From: Pseudomaricurvus sp050633365 | GTDB taxonomy: Bacteria; Pseudomonadota; Gammaproteobacteria; Pseudomonadales; Cellvibrionaceae | NCBI GenBank assembly: GCA_050633365.1 | Contig: JBOEGJ010000018.1 | Location: 62,001-126,000 of the forward strand | DNA: 64,000 nucleotides | Reading direction: 5' to 3' | Shown: positions 1-7,471 of the stretch, piece after piece | How the letters are laid out: each line of letters begins with the position of its first letter | Position numbering within the stretch: position 1 is the stretch's first letter | Notes under the pieces: generated by a model | The model's input: the letters and a program-made list of their open reading frames with translations, nothing else | Database searches by the model: none | What the model was told of the DNA's origin: nothing | Position numbers and translations under genes: made by a program

Positions 1-566
1 ACCAAGCGAACAATCCCTAGTTCGGCTTCATCCTCGGGGTAATCAATGGTGATCTTCATTAAGAAGCGATCCATTTGCGCCTCAGGTAAAGGATAAGTCC
101 CCTCTTGCTCGATGGGATTTTGAGTCGCTAACACCATAAACAGGGGCGCCATGGGGTAGGTCTTACCCGCTACCGTCACTTGACGCTCTTCCATCGCTTC
201 TAGCAATGCCGACTGAACCTTCGCTGGCGCACGGTTTATCTCATCGGCTAGTACGAGATTATTAAATAGCGGTCCAGGCTGAAATTTTAGCGTCTCCTTA
301 TCGCCATCGCTGTGGTACACCTCGGTACCCGTCACATCCGATGGCAAGAGATCCGGCGTAAATTGAATTCGCCCCAATGTGACCTCTAGGGTTTTGGCTA
401 AGGCTTTGACTGATCGAGTCTTTGCGGTTCCAGGCAGACCTTCGAGCAATACATTGCCCGAAGCGAGCAGGGCGATGACTAAACGCTCTACCACCAACTC
501 TTGTCCGATGACCGACTTTTGCACCTGCTGCTGAAGTCGCTGTACCGCCTTCTGAGTCTCATTCAT
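1..566 (-). CDS. MoxR-family AAA+ ATPase, 3' end cut by window edge
   Basis: The first 188 residues of a MoxR-type AAA+ ATPase are present; the rest lies beyond base 1. Walker A is GLPGTAKT (about 43-50), Walker B is LVLADEIN (about 104-111), and the sensor-like segment ATQNPIEQEGTYPLPEAQMD (about 147-166) is typical of the family. MoxR proteins act as chaperone-like ATPases, usually beside DUF58 and von Willebrand A domain genes, which would lie outside this window. The start is ATG at 566, with AGGA about 8 bases upstream. The family call is secure; the substrate is unknown. Confidence 0.9.
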   Translation of the reverse strand, partial: MNETQKAVQRLQQQVQKSVIGQELVVERLVIALLASGNVLLEGLPGTAKTRSVKALAKTLEVTLGRIQFTPDLLPSDVTGTEVYHSDGDKETLKFQPGPLFNNLVLADEINRAPAKVQSALLEAMEERQVTVAGKTYPMAPLFMVLATQNPIEQEGTYPLPEAQMDRFLMKITIDYPEDEAELGIVRL

Positions 567-676
567 TTGAAATCCTATCGCGTTAACTCTAAGAGCTTAA
601 TGTGTTCTCTTATAACCAATATCTTAAACCATATACCATCGCGCCCCGCAGGCAAACACACCTTTATGCGCGCCAT

Positions 677-700
677 AAAAAAGCCCCTAACGGGGCTTTT
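677..700 (-). terminator. Rho-independent terminator after the first sulfatase gene
   Basis: The arms AAGCCCC and GGGGCTT enclose a 4-base loop. Read on the minus strand, a run of T follows. It sits 26 bases past the stop of the sulfatase gene and before the moxR start, so it should separate the two units. Confidence 0.8.
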
Positions 701-725
701 CAGTCTGTGCCGATCAAGCATATCT

Positions 726-2267
726 TTATTTATAGTTCATAAAGCGCTCAACAATTTGATCGATACTGAAACTGGCAGGTCGCTGTCTTGGAGGGTAAGC
801 CTTGAAAGTCTGTAAGAACTGCCCAACCACCGCCTGTGACTTGTACAAATACGGTAGCGTGTCACCGCGAAACTTGTCGTAGCAACAGGATTCAATATCT
901 GCTCGCTCGAACGGATCGCGCCGCAAGTGAAACACCTTCGGCATTCGCAATGGAGTGTAAGGATTCGCCCACACATCCAGTCCGTGAGCTCGCTGCTCGC
1001 TGAACATGACTTTCCAATCATCCATGCGAATCGCTGACAAATTTCCATCATCAGAGAAGTAAAAAAACTCATGTCGTGGACTGTCAGACTTGCCCGTGAT
1101 GTGATCGGTTAAATCATAGCCATCGAGGTGGACCTTGAACTCTTTATCACCGGCGCGATAACCCTTTTTCAATTCTTGCCCCACATTTTTTATGCCCGCG
1201 GCATTCATTAATGTTGGCAACCAATCGAGGTGAGAAATAATGCCATTGGAGACGGTATTGGGCTTTACCTTACCCGGCCATCGAACCATTGCGGGCACCC
1301 GAAAGCCCCCTTCCCAAGTGGTATTTTTCTCGCCTCGAAATGGAATGGTTCCGCCGTCGGGCCAGCTAAAGACTTCGGCACCGTTATCGGTGGAATAAAC
1401 TACGATCGTGTTGTCGGCAACCCCTAAGTTCTCGAGTTTGTCCAACAGGGTCCCCACGTGCTGATCGTGCTCAGCCATGCCATCGGCGTAGACGCCCTGA
1501 CCGGTTTTTCCCTCCCACTTTTCACTTAAGTGTGTCCACACATGCATGCGGGTTGAGTTAAACCAGAGGAAAAACGGCTTATCGGCCTTTGTGGCTTTTT
1601 CCATAAAACCTAGAGACGCCTCAAGAAACTCTTCGTCAACCGTTTCCATGCGCTTTTTTGTCAATGGACCAGTGTCTTCAATTCGACCATCGGCATAAGA
1701 GTGAATAACACCACGAGGGCCAAAACGCTTTTTAAACCACGCCTCTTTTGGGTAGTCAGGATGCTCGGGCTCTTCTTCGGCATTCAGGTGGTAGAGATTA
1801 CCAAAGAACTCGTCAAAGCCGTGATTGGTCGGTAGGTATTCATCGCGGTCACCGAGATGATTTTTACCAAATTGACCAGTCATGTAACCTAGTGGTTTGA
1901 GCAATTCGGCCAAGGTGGGGTCTTCCTTTTTCAAGCCTAAATCAGCACCTGGCATACCCACTTTGGTCAAGCCAGTACGAATGGGATGCTGCCCGGTAAT
2001 AAACGCCGAACGACCAGCGGTACAACTCTGCTCACCATAAGCATCGGTAAACAATAGGCCTTCGCTGGCAATACGATCGATGTTTGGGGTTTGATAACCC
2101 ATCATGCCGCGATTATAGGCACTGATATTGAACCAACCCACATCGTCGCCAAAAATAACCAATATATTCGGTTTGTCGGCGGCTGAGACCGACATTGAAA
2201 TCAATGACGACATCACGACACTAGCGAACCAGAAACAGGCTCGCCAGTTTTTCACACTCAATAACAT
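726..2267 (-). CDS. Secreted sulfatase (arylsulfatase family), copy 1
   Basis: A predicted periplasmic or secreted formylglycine-dependent sulfatase of 513 residues that hydrolyses sulfate esters. The N-terminus is a signal peptide, probably cleaved near SVSA (about 26-29). It is followed by the metal-binding start PNILVIFGDD (33-42) and the sulfatase signature CTAGR (82-86), whose Cys82 would become formylglycine. A conserved GKNHLGD segment follows. The TTG at 2285 opens a longer frame, but ATG 2267 is preferred because GGAG lies 7 bases upstream of it. It is closely similar along its length to the next gene, so the two look like a tandem duplication. The natural substrate cannot be read from the sequence. 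No maturation enzyme is visible in the window. Confidence 0.9.
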   Translation of the reverse strand: MLLSVKNWRACFWFASVVMSSLISMSVSAADKPNILVIFGDDVGWFNISAYNRGMMGYQTPNIDRIASEGLLFTDAYGEQSCTAGRSAFITGQHPIRTGLTKVGMPGADLGLKKEDPTLAELLKPLGYMTGQFGKNHLGDRDEYLPTNHGFDEFFGNLYHLNAEEEPEHPDYPKEAWFKKRFGPRGVIHSYADGRIEDTGPLTKKRMETVDEEFLEASLGFMEKATKADKPFFLWFNSTRMHVWTHLSEKWEGKTGQGVYADGMAEHDQHVGTLLDKLENLGVADNTIVVYSTDNGAEVFSWPDGGTIPFRGEKNTTWEGGFRVPAMVRWPGKVKPNTVSNGIISHLDWLPTLMNAAGIKNVGQELKKGYRAGDKEFKVHLDGYDLTDHITGKSDSPRHEFFYFSDDGNLSAIRMDDWKVMFSEQRAHGLDVWANPYTPLRMPKVFHLRRDPFERADIESCCYDKFRGDTLPYLYKSQAVVGQFLQTFKAYPPRQRPASFSIDQIVERFMNYK

Positions 2268-2373
2268 GAACTTTCTCCGTAGCAATTATTCAATCAATAG
2301 ATTTCGAGAGTGCGGCTCTTGTGGCTTTTTTAACTCGGAATAAAGATGCAGTATCTATTGTCTTGGTAATTGC

Positions 2374-2391
2374 GGCCGCGCTGGCGCGGCC
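2374..2391 (-). other. GC-rich hairpin in the gap between the two sulfatase genes
   Basis: A perfect 8-bp inverted repeat (GGCCGCGC / GCGCGGCC) with a 2-base centre lies 10 bases past the stop of the upstream sulfatase gene. No T run follows on the minus strand, so it is not a classical terminator. It may protect the 3' end or pause transcription between the paralogues. Confidence 0.4.
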
Positions 2392-2401
2392 CAGATCAAT
2401 C

Positions 2402-3988
2402 TTACTGTTTCGGCTGAAAGCGTGTTAACTCTTCAACAACGCCATCAATGGTGAAGCTGTTAGGCGCTTGACGCGCTGGGAAGCGCTGGAAGGTTTGTGC
2501 AAACTGCAGCGCTTTGGCGGAACCATAGAAGATCCAAGCGGAATTATTTTCCCACCAAGTATTGTAGCTGTTTGAATCCGTATCGGCGCGTTCATAGGGG
2601 TCGCGGCGCAAGTTAAACAACTTTGGAATTCTTAGACGTACAAACGGTTCACGCCATACATCAAAACGTTTAGCTCGCTGCTCAGCGTAGACTATTTTCC
2701 AATCTCCAGAGCGAACACCAACCAACTGACCGTCGTCGCTGAAGTAGAAAAAGTCGGTGCGCGGACTTGCGTCTTTTTTGTTCATTAAGTACGGCAAAAA
2801 GTTATAGCCATCTAAATGAACTTTGTATTCTTTATCGCCGAAAGCGCGACCTCTTTTTAACTGCTTTGCGACTTTACTTTCGCCGACCGCAGCCATCAAG
2901 GTGGGCACCCAGTCAAGATGTGACATCATGCCATTGGATACCTGACCGGCAGGAATTTTTGCAGGCCAACGCACCATCGCGGGGACTCGGTAACCACCTT
3001 CCCAGTTTGTATTTTTTTCACTTCGAAATGGAGTGATTGCCGCGTCAGGCCAAGCGTTGTAATGGGGACCATTATCGGTGGTGTATACCACGATAGTATT
3101 GTCATCAATTCCCAGATCTTTAAGTTGTTGCAGCATTTCGCCAACCAGCTCGTCATGGGCAACCATTACGTCGTTGTAGAAACCTTGCCCAGATTTGCCC
3201 AAGTGCTTTTTCGCCGGATGCGTCCAAAAGTGCATGCCCGTTGTATTGAGCCATACAAAAAAAGGCTTGTCGGCTTTATGCGCTTTGTTAATAAAACTCT
3301 TGGCGGCAGAAGAGAATTCTTCATCGACCGTTTCCATGCGTTTTTTGGTCAGTGGGCCTGAATCTTCAACACGACCATCGGCGTAAGAATGGATCACTCC
3401 GCGGGGATTGGCCATTTTCTGAAACCAAGCCTCTTTCGGGTAGTCGGGGCTTTCTGGTAATTCCTCGGCATTGAGGTGATAGAGATTGCCAAAGAACTCA
3501 TCAAAACCGTGATTGGTTGGCAAAAACTCGTTGCGATCACCTAAATGGTTCTTGCCAAATTGTCCGGTGGCGTATCCCATTGGCTTGAGCATTTCGGCCA
3601 AGGTAGGATCTTCGGGACGGATGCCCACATCGGCGCCAGGCGTACCCACTTTGGTCAGGCCCGTTCTCACGGGGTGCTGACCGGTGATAAACGCAGAGCG
3701 ACCAGCAGTGCAACTTTGCTCACCATAGTAATCGGTGAACATAACGCCATCGCGGGCAATGCTATCAATATTCGGGGTCTGGTAGCCCATCAAACCGTGG
3801 CTGTAAGCACTGATGTTACTTTGACCAATGTCGTCGCCAAAAATAACGAGAATATTGGGTTTGTCGCCAACTGCAAGTACCTGAGTCGAGACGATCAAAG
3901 GGAGAGATAAGGCCGCCAGCTTGGCCAGCCCTGTTGCCATCGATTGGCACAGACCAAGCAAACGGCGCGAGGTGATTGATTCGATCAT
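2402..3988 (-). CDS. Secreted sulfatase (arylsulfatase family), copy 2
   Basis: A second sulfatase of 528 residues, transcribed ahead of copy 1 in the same direction. It has a long hydrophobic N-terminal signal ending near VLA (about 37-39), the metal-site start PNILVIFGDD (44-53) and the signature CTAGR with Cys93 as the predicted formylglycine precursor. Long stretches are nearly identical to copy 1, including GYQTPNID, GRSAFITGQHP and TKKRMETVDEEF, while C-terminal loops differ, which suggests diverged substrate preference. The TTG at 4000 also opens the frame, but ATG 3988 fits the signal peptide better; neither has a strong ribosome binding site. Confidence 0.9.
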   Translation of the reverse strand: MIESITSRRLLGLCQSMATGLAKLAALSLPLIVSTQVLAVGDKPNILVIFGDDIGQSNISAYSHGLMGYQTPNIDSIARDGVMFTDYYGEQSCTAGRSAFITGQHPVRTGLTKVGTPGADVGIRPEDPTLAEMLKPMGYATGQFGKNHLGDRNEFLPTNHGFDEFFGNLYHLNAEELPESPDYPKEAWFQKMANPRGVIHSYADGRVEDSGPLTKKRMETVDEEFSSAAKSFINKAHKADKPFFVWLNTTGMHFWTHPAKKHLGKSGQGFYNDVMVAHDELVGEMLQQLKDLGIDDNTIVVYTTDNGPHYNAWPDAAITPFRSEKNTNWEGGYRVPAMVRWPAKIPAGQVSNGMMSHLDWVPTLMAAVGESKVAKQLKRGRAFGDKEYKVHLDGYNFLPYLMNKKDASPRTDFFYFSDDGQLVGVRSGDWKIVYAEQRAKRFDVWREPFVRLRIPKLFNLRRDPYERADTDSNSYNTWWENNSAWIFYGSAKALQFAQTFQRFPARQAPNSFTIDGVVEELTRFQPKQ

Positions 3989-4168
3989 GAGAGATTCCAA
4001 CTATTATCATTATGCGCATTAATCATAGACGCTAACCCGATCAGTGAGCGTCGAGCACTTCAACTCTGCACCTTAATACGAGAACAGATATAGCTCAAAT
4101 GATAGTTTTTGAATGACGGACATATCCAAAATGGAATACAGGTAGCGTCGTATCGATCAGATACACAC

Positions 4169-4201
4169 AAAAAAGCCACGCAGTAAAACTACGTGGCTTT
4201 T
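4169..4201 (-). terminator. Rho-independent terminator after the lipoprotein gene
   Basis: A 10-bp stem AAAAGCCACG / CGTGGCTTTT with an 11-base loop. On the minus strand six T follow. It lies between the lipoprotein stop (4257) and the start of sulfatase copy 2 and should end the lipoprotein transcript. Confidence 0.85.
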
Positions 4202-4256
4202 GTCATCGATCGATTAACCTGAGAGCTTGATTAACCCGTCGACTTAGGGATTCACA

Positions 4257-4934
4257 TCACTGTTGCTGAATGCGCTCGAGGCTTTGGTCGAACATGGATA
4301 CCCATCGGTTAAACAAGCGCTGAACTTCCCAGCGGTTATGGATGGCAGTATTTCTTTGCCACTCGGTACCCGCATCGCGACGGTCCATGGCCGTGGCGAT
4401 GAGCTTGCCGGTCCCGCCATCTTTGAAGTCAAACGCTAAAGTCACCTTTCCCGCACCTTCAGAAAAGTACTTACTGCCGGGATCGCGTTCCGAAAAAGTA
4501 TCTTTGGGAGCCGCTGGCTCTAGCTTTTTCAATGTTGGCTCTACCACAAGCACTCCAGCTCCAGGTTCGTCCACTAAGCTAACACCAGTCACGTCAAACT
4601 TTGAGCTCACCGATTGTTCAAACATCTCGGTCAAACCGGTTTTGTCTTTTTCACTCAGCTGCCAATCTCGACTTCGCCATTCACGCACGTCCGCGTCGTA
4701 ATCCACCTCGGCGATGGATGTATCTAAAGGCGCGACGTAAACCTGAGTAAAGCCTTTAAAATCTGTTTCGATGTCGACAAACATTTCGTCTAGACGGCTG
4801 TTTTCTACCGGGTAGAGACCGGCATCGTTCTTGGCATCGACGCGCTGATCGATGGATGGATCGCTGGCACAGGCAGCCAACAAGACGGTAAGTCCTGCAG
4901 CCAAAAATATCTTGCCTGACGGTTGATACTTCAT
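4257..4934 (-). CDS. Outer-membrane lipoprotein, DUF3313-like
   Basis: A 225-residue lipoprotein with a signal peptide and lipobox LAAC, lipidated Cys22. Residues +2/+3 are Ala-Ser, so outer-membrane sorting is expected. The body (FTQVYVAPLDTS near residue 60, then a mixed alpha/beta region ending in an amphipathic helix near RWVSMFDQSLERIQQ) resembles DUF3313 lipoproteins of unknown function. That family call is from pattern memory and is moderate. A ribosome binding site AAGGAA lies ahead of ATG 4934. It is a single-gene unit with its own terminator, divergent from the LysR gene. Confidence 0.65.
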   Translation of the reverse strand: MKYQPSGKIFLAAGLTVLLAACASDPSIDQRVDAKNDAGLYPVENSRLDEMFVDIETDFKGFTQVYVAPLDTSIAEVDYDADVREWRSRDWQLSEKDKTGLTEMFEQSVSSKFDVTGVSLVDEPGAGVLVVEPTLKKLEPAAPKDTFSERDPGSKYFSEGAGKVTLAFDFKDGGTGKLIATAMDRRDAGTEWQRNTAIHNRWEVQRLFNRWVSMFDQSLERIQQQ

Positions 4935-5150
4935 AGGTTCATTCCTTTTTTGTCGTCAAATATGATGATGCTATCGGTCATTGCGTCTAGCGATAACAGG
5001 AAAAGGAGTTTCACTCCCCCCCCTTCTGAGCTTGTCGTTAACTAGAACCTTAGATGCCTGAAGCATCGGGAGTTCAAATTAAGCCCCCAAGATTACATGA
5101 CTTAATGCGTCTTAACCGCGCTTTACGGTTTACCTGTCGAACAACAGGAC

Positions 5151-5164
5151 TATAGGCCTATAAT
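5151..5164 (+). promoter_or_regulatory. Palindrome overlapping a possible -10 box of the LysR gene
   Basis: The perfect 12-bp palindrome TATAGGCCTATA (5151-5162) overlaps TATAAT (5159-5164), 42 bases before the LysR start. No good -35 box is visible at 17-18 bases. It may be an autoregulatory operator on the promoter; this is inference. Confidence 0.35.
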
Positions 5165-5205
5165 GCGGCTTTGAGAGCTTCAACCCTCTAACAGAGACAT
5201 GCTGG

Positions 5206-6135
5206 ATGAGCCGTATCAACCTAGCTCGCGTAGATTTAAAACTGCTGAGCACATTACAAGTCTTACTCGAAGAGCGCAATGTGACCCGAGCCGCCGAGCG
5301 GCTCTTTGTGTCGCAACCTGCGATGAGTAAATCCCTGCAAAAGCTCAAAAGCATTTTCAACGACCCTCTGTTTGAACGCACCGCTCACGGTTTGATTCCC
5401 ACCCCCAAGGCACAGGAGCTGGCCATTAAATTACCTGAGCTACTGGCACAGTTTCATCAATTGATCGACGGAGACACCTTTACCCCCAATAGCTATCAAG
5501 GCCAATTTAAACTGGCCTTGCCGCAGGTGATTTCTGAATTATCGCTGCCACCGTTGGTGAAACGCATCACCCAAGAGGCTCCGCTATCACGTTTATTAGC
5601 CACTGATATGCCGGCGGACTATTTGGATCAATTGGCCACCGGAAAACTCGACTTTGTGGTCCATCGAGCCAACCCCCGTCACGATGACATATTGAGCTAT
5701 GGACTCGGCCAGGGAAACGCTCGATGCCTGATGCGAAAAGATCACCCTCTGGCCAACAAAGCCCAATTGAGCATTGATGACTACCTCAACTACCCGCACC
5801 TACAGGTCTATTTCCCAGGCATGACCGATGACAACACCGGGATCATCGACCAAGTACTGCGTGATATGACGCTGGCTCGGCGAATCGTCTTCTCGACCAC
5901 TCACCTCGGCGCTGCGCTGGAAAGTTTGCTATCAACAGATTGCCTCTTAGTAGGACCCGACAGCATTACGCGGACTGGGCCCTATCAGGATCTGATTCAC
6001 GCGATGCCATTCCCGCCTGAGCTGCCATTTCCTCAACTGGAATTTGTCTTGTTACAGCACCGTCGCACCGAAAACAGCCTGCCGCATCTATGGCTGAGGG
6101 ACATTCTTCTCGAACACGCCACCATCAGCTACTAA
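5206..6135 (+). CDS. LysR-family transcriptional regulator
   Basis: A 309-residue LysR-type regulator. The N-terminal winged helix-turn-helix is clear: DLKLLSTLQVLLEERNVTRA, then RLFVSQPAMSKSLQKLK and FERTAHGLIPT, about residues 10-70. A periplasmic-binding-like effector domain follows (about 90-305). LysR regulators usually control a neighbouring divergent gene, here the lipoprotein at 4257-4934, but the lipoprotein offers no clue to an effector. The start is ATG 5206 with only a weak AGAG upstream. The spacing to the next gene (219 bases) suggests separate transcription. Confidence 0.9.
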   Translation: MSRINLARVDLKLLSTLQVLLEERNVTRAAERLFVSQPAMSKSLQKLKSIFNDPLFERTAHGLIPTPKAQELAIKLPELLAQFHQLIDGDTFTPNSYQGQFKLALPQVISELSLPPLVKRITQEAPLSRLLATDMPADYLDQLATGKLDFVVHRANPRHDDILSYGLGQGNARCLMRKDHPLANKAQLSIDDYLNYPHLQVYFPGMTDDNTGIIDQVLRDMTLARRIVFSTTHLGAALESLLSTDCLLVGPDSITRTGPYQDLIHAMPFPPELPFPQLEFVLLQHRRTENSLPHLWLRDILLEHATISY

Positions 6136-6227
6136 CAGCCCCTCTCGCGGTGCACCAAAGCGCCCCGCAATACCCAAAAGATGCCCACAAAACGCCCAAA
6201 TTCAACTGGACATTTCACGCCAATCGT

Positions 6228-6257
6228 TTGACAAGTCACGCCACAGATGAACATTAT
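6228..6257 (+). promoter_or_regulatory. Possible sigma70 promoter of the first AraC gene
   Basis: TTGACA at 6228-6233 is a perfect -35 box. CATTAT at 6252-6257 (4 of 6 matches) lies 18 bases further on. The flanking TTTCACGCCAA (6213-6223) and GTCACGCCAC (6235-6244) repeat the element CACGCCA and may be regulator sites. Confidence 0.35.
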
Positions 6258-6354
6258 TGACTAAAAAGCAGACACAGCTCGTAAAAACTGTGCAATAGGC
6301 GACAAAAGTACGATTCGTGATAAACCTTGCCAAGTGAGATGAGAGAAAACGACA

Positions 6355-7353
6355 ATGCAGCCACAAATCAACCGCTCGTTCATACACGGCTTCGACCAAA
6401 TGCTGCTCGAAAAAGGTGTGCAGCCGGCCATTTTTTATCAGCAAGCAAAGATTTCTCCCAGCTACCTAAACCAAGATAGCGGCCCAATACCCTTTTACAA
6501 TGAACTCAGGCTGTTTGAAATGGCCGCCAAGTACTTTTCAGAACCCGATATCTGCGTGAAGCTTGCCGAGCGGCAATCGTTATCGGCTCTCGGTCCCGCA
6601 GCAAGTAATCTACAAGCTAACGCGAACGTTCACGAAGCCCTTCTAAGCCTTCAAGAGAACCTGCACTTAAGCGTTGAAGCGGTGCGCCTTGAACTCAGCA
6701 CATCGGAGAATATTGCGGTGTGGCAAGTCAACTGGGTTGAGTCGATCATTGGCAACAGTGCCTACGCGCAAGATCACGCACTGGCGCTGATGTGCATTAT
6801 TATGAAAGCCCTATGTGGCGAGCACTGGAAGCCACGCGCGGTCTATCTAGAACACACGGAACTCACCAACCTGAACAGCTTTCATCGTTTTTTTGGTGCT
6901 CCGATTGCCTTTGACAACAGTTTCACTGGCCTGGCATTTGACCCCAAATGCTTAAAGCTACCGACCCGTCTAAACACACAAGCTGAACCCAAGGATCAGA
7001 CACAGCTGCCCAGTAAAATTGCTCAGCCGACATTAACTCAACAAATAAAAAACGTTATCTCGCTGTTGATCGACAATGACGACTGCTGTATCGAAAAAGT
7101 GGCCGAACACTTATGCATGAGTAAACGCACTGTTCAGCGTCGCCTGCAAGAAGACGGTACAAATTTCAAAGACCTGGTAAACAGTGTGCGCCGCGAACAA
7201 GCCGTCCAACTACTGAAGAACGCACACTACTCACTGGCCGAGGTGGGTGCCATGCTGGGTTATTCTCAGCTGTCGGCCTTTAGCCGCAGCTTTAAACGTT
7301 GGTACGGTGTCTCGCCACAAATATGGCGACAGAAAAACGCCCTCAAAAAGTGA
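6355..7353 (+). CDS. AraC-family regulator with arabinose-binding-like N-terminal domain (1)
   Basis: A 332-residue regulator of the OruR/ArgR-like AraC group. The N-terminal about 200 residues form the arabinose-binding-like domain. The C-terminus (about 225-328) carries two helix-turn-helix motifs, seen as CMSKRTVQRRLQEDG and LAEVGAMLGYSQLSAFSRSF, ending with the family hallmark KRWYGVSPQIWR. It points at the TonB receptor gene, which is convergent with it. A paralogue (10268-11272) flanks the receptor on the other side. The receptor is the obvious candidate target of one or both; this is inference from position. Confidence 0.9.
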   Translation: MQPQINRSFIHGFDQMLLEKGVQPAIFYQQAKISPSYLNQDSGPIPFYNELRLFEMAAKYFSEPDICVKLAERQSLSALGPAASNLQANANVHEALLSLQENLHLSVEAVRLELSTSENIAVWQVNWVESIIGNSAYAQDHALALMCIIMKALCGEHWKPRAVYLEHTELTNLNSFHRFFGAPIAFDNSFTGLAFDPKCLKLPTRLNTQAEPKDQTQLPSKIAQPTLTQQIKNVISLLIDNDDCCIEKVAEHLCMSKRTVQRRLQEDGTNFKDLVNSVRREQAVQLLKNAHYSLAEVGAMLGYSQLSAFSRSFKRWYGVSPQIWRQKNALKK

Positions 7354-7417
7354 TCCTCTAGCCTTCGTTAAGGGTGTTTTTCATAGACCTCAGTTTACCC
7401 CCCGCTTTTCTCCTCTC

Positions 7418-7445
7418 AAAAAAAAGGGCCTTCATAGAAGGCCCC
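7418..7445 (-). terminator. Rho-independent terminator of the TonB receptor gene
   Basis: A perfect 8-bp stem GGGCCTTC / GAAGGCCC with a 3-base loop is followed on the minus strand by eight T. It lies 26 bases after the receptor stop. Confidence 0.9.
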
Positions 7446-7471
7446 AAAGATACTGCATTAGAGAGTACTTC

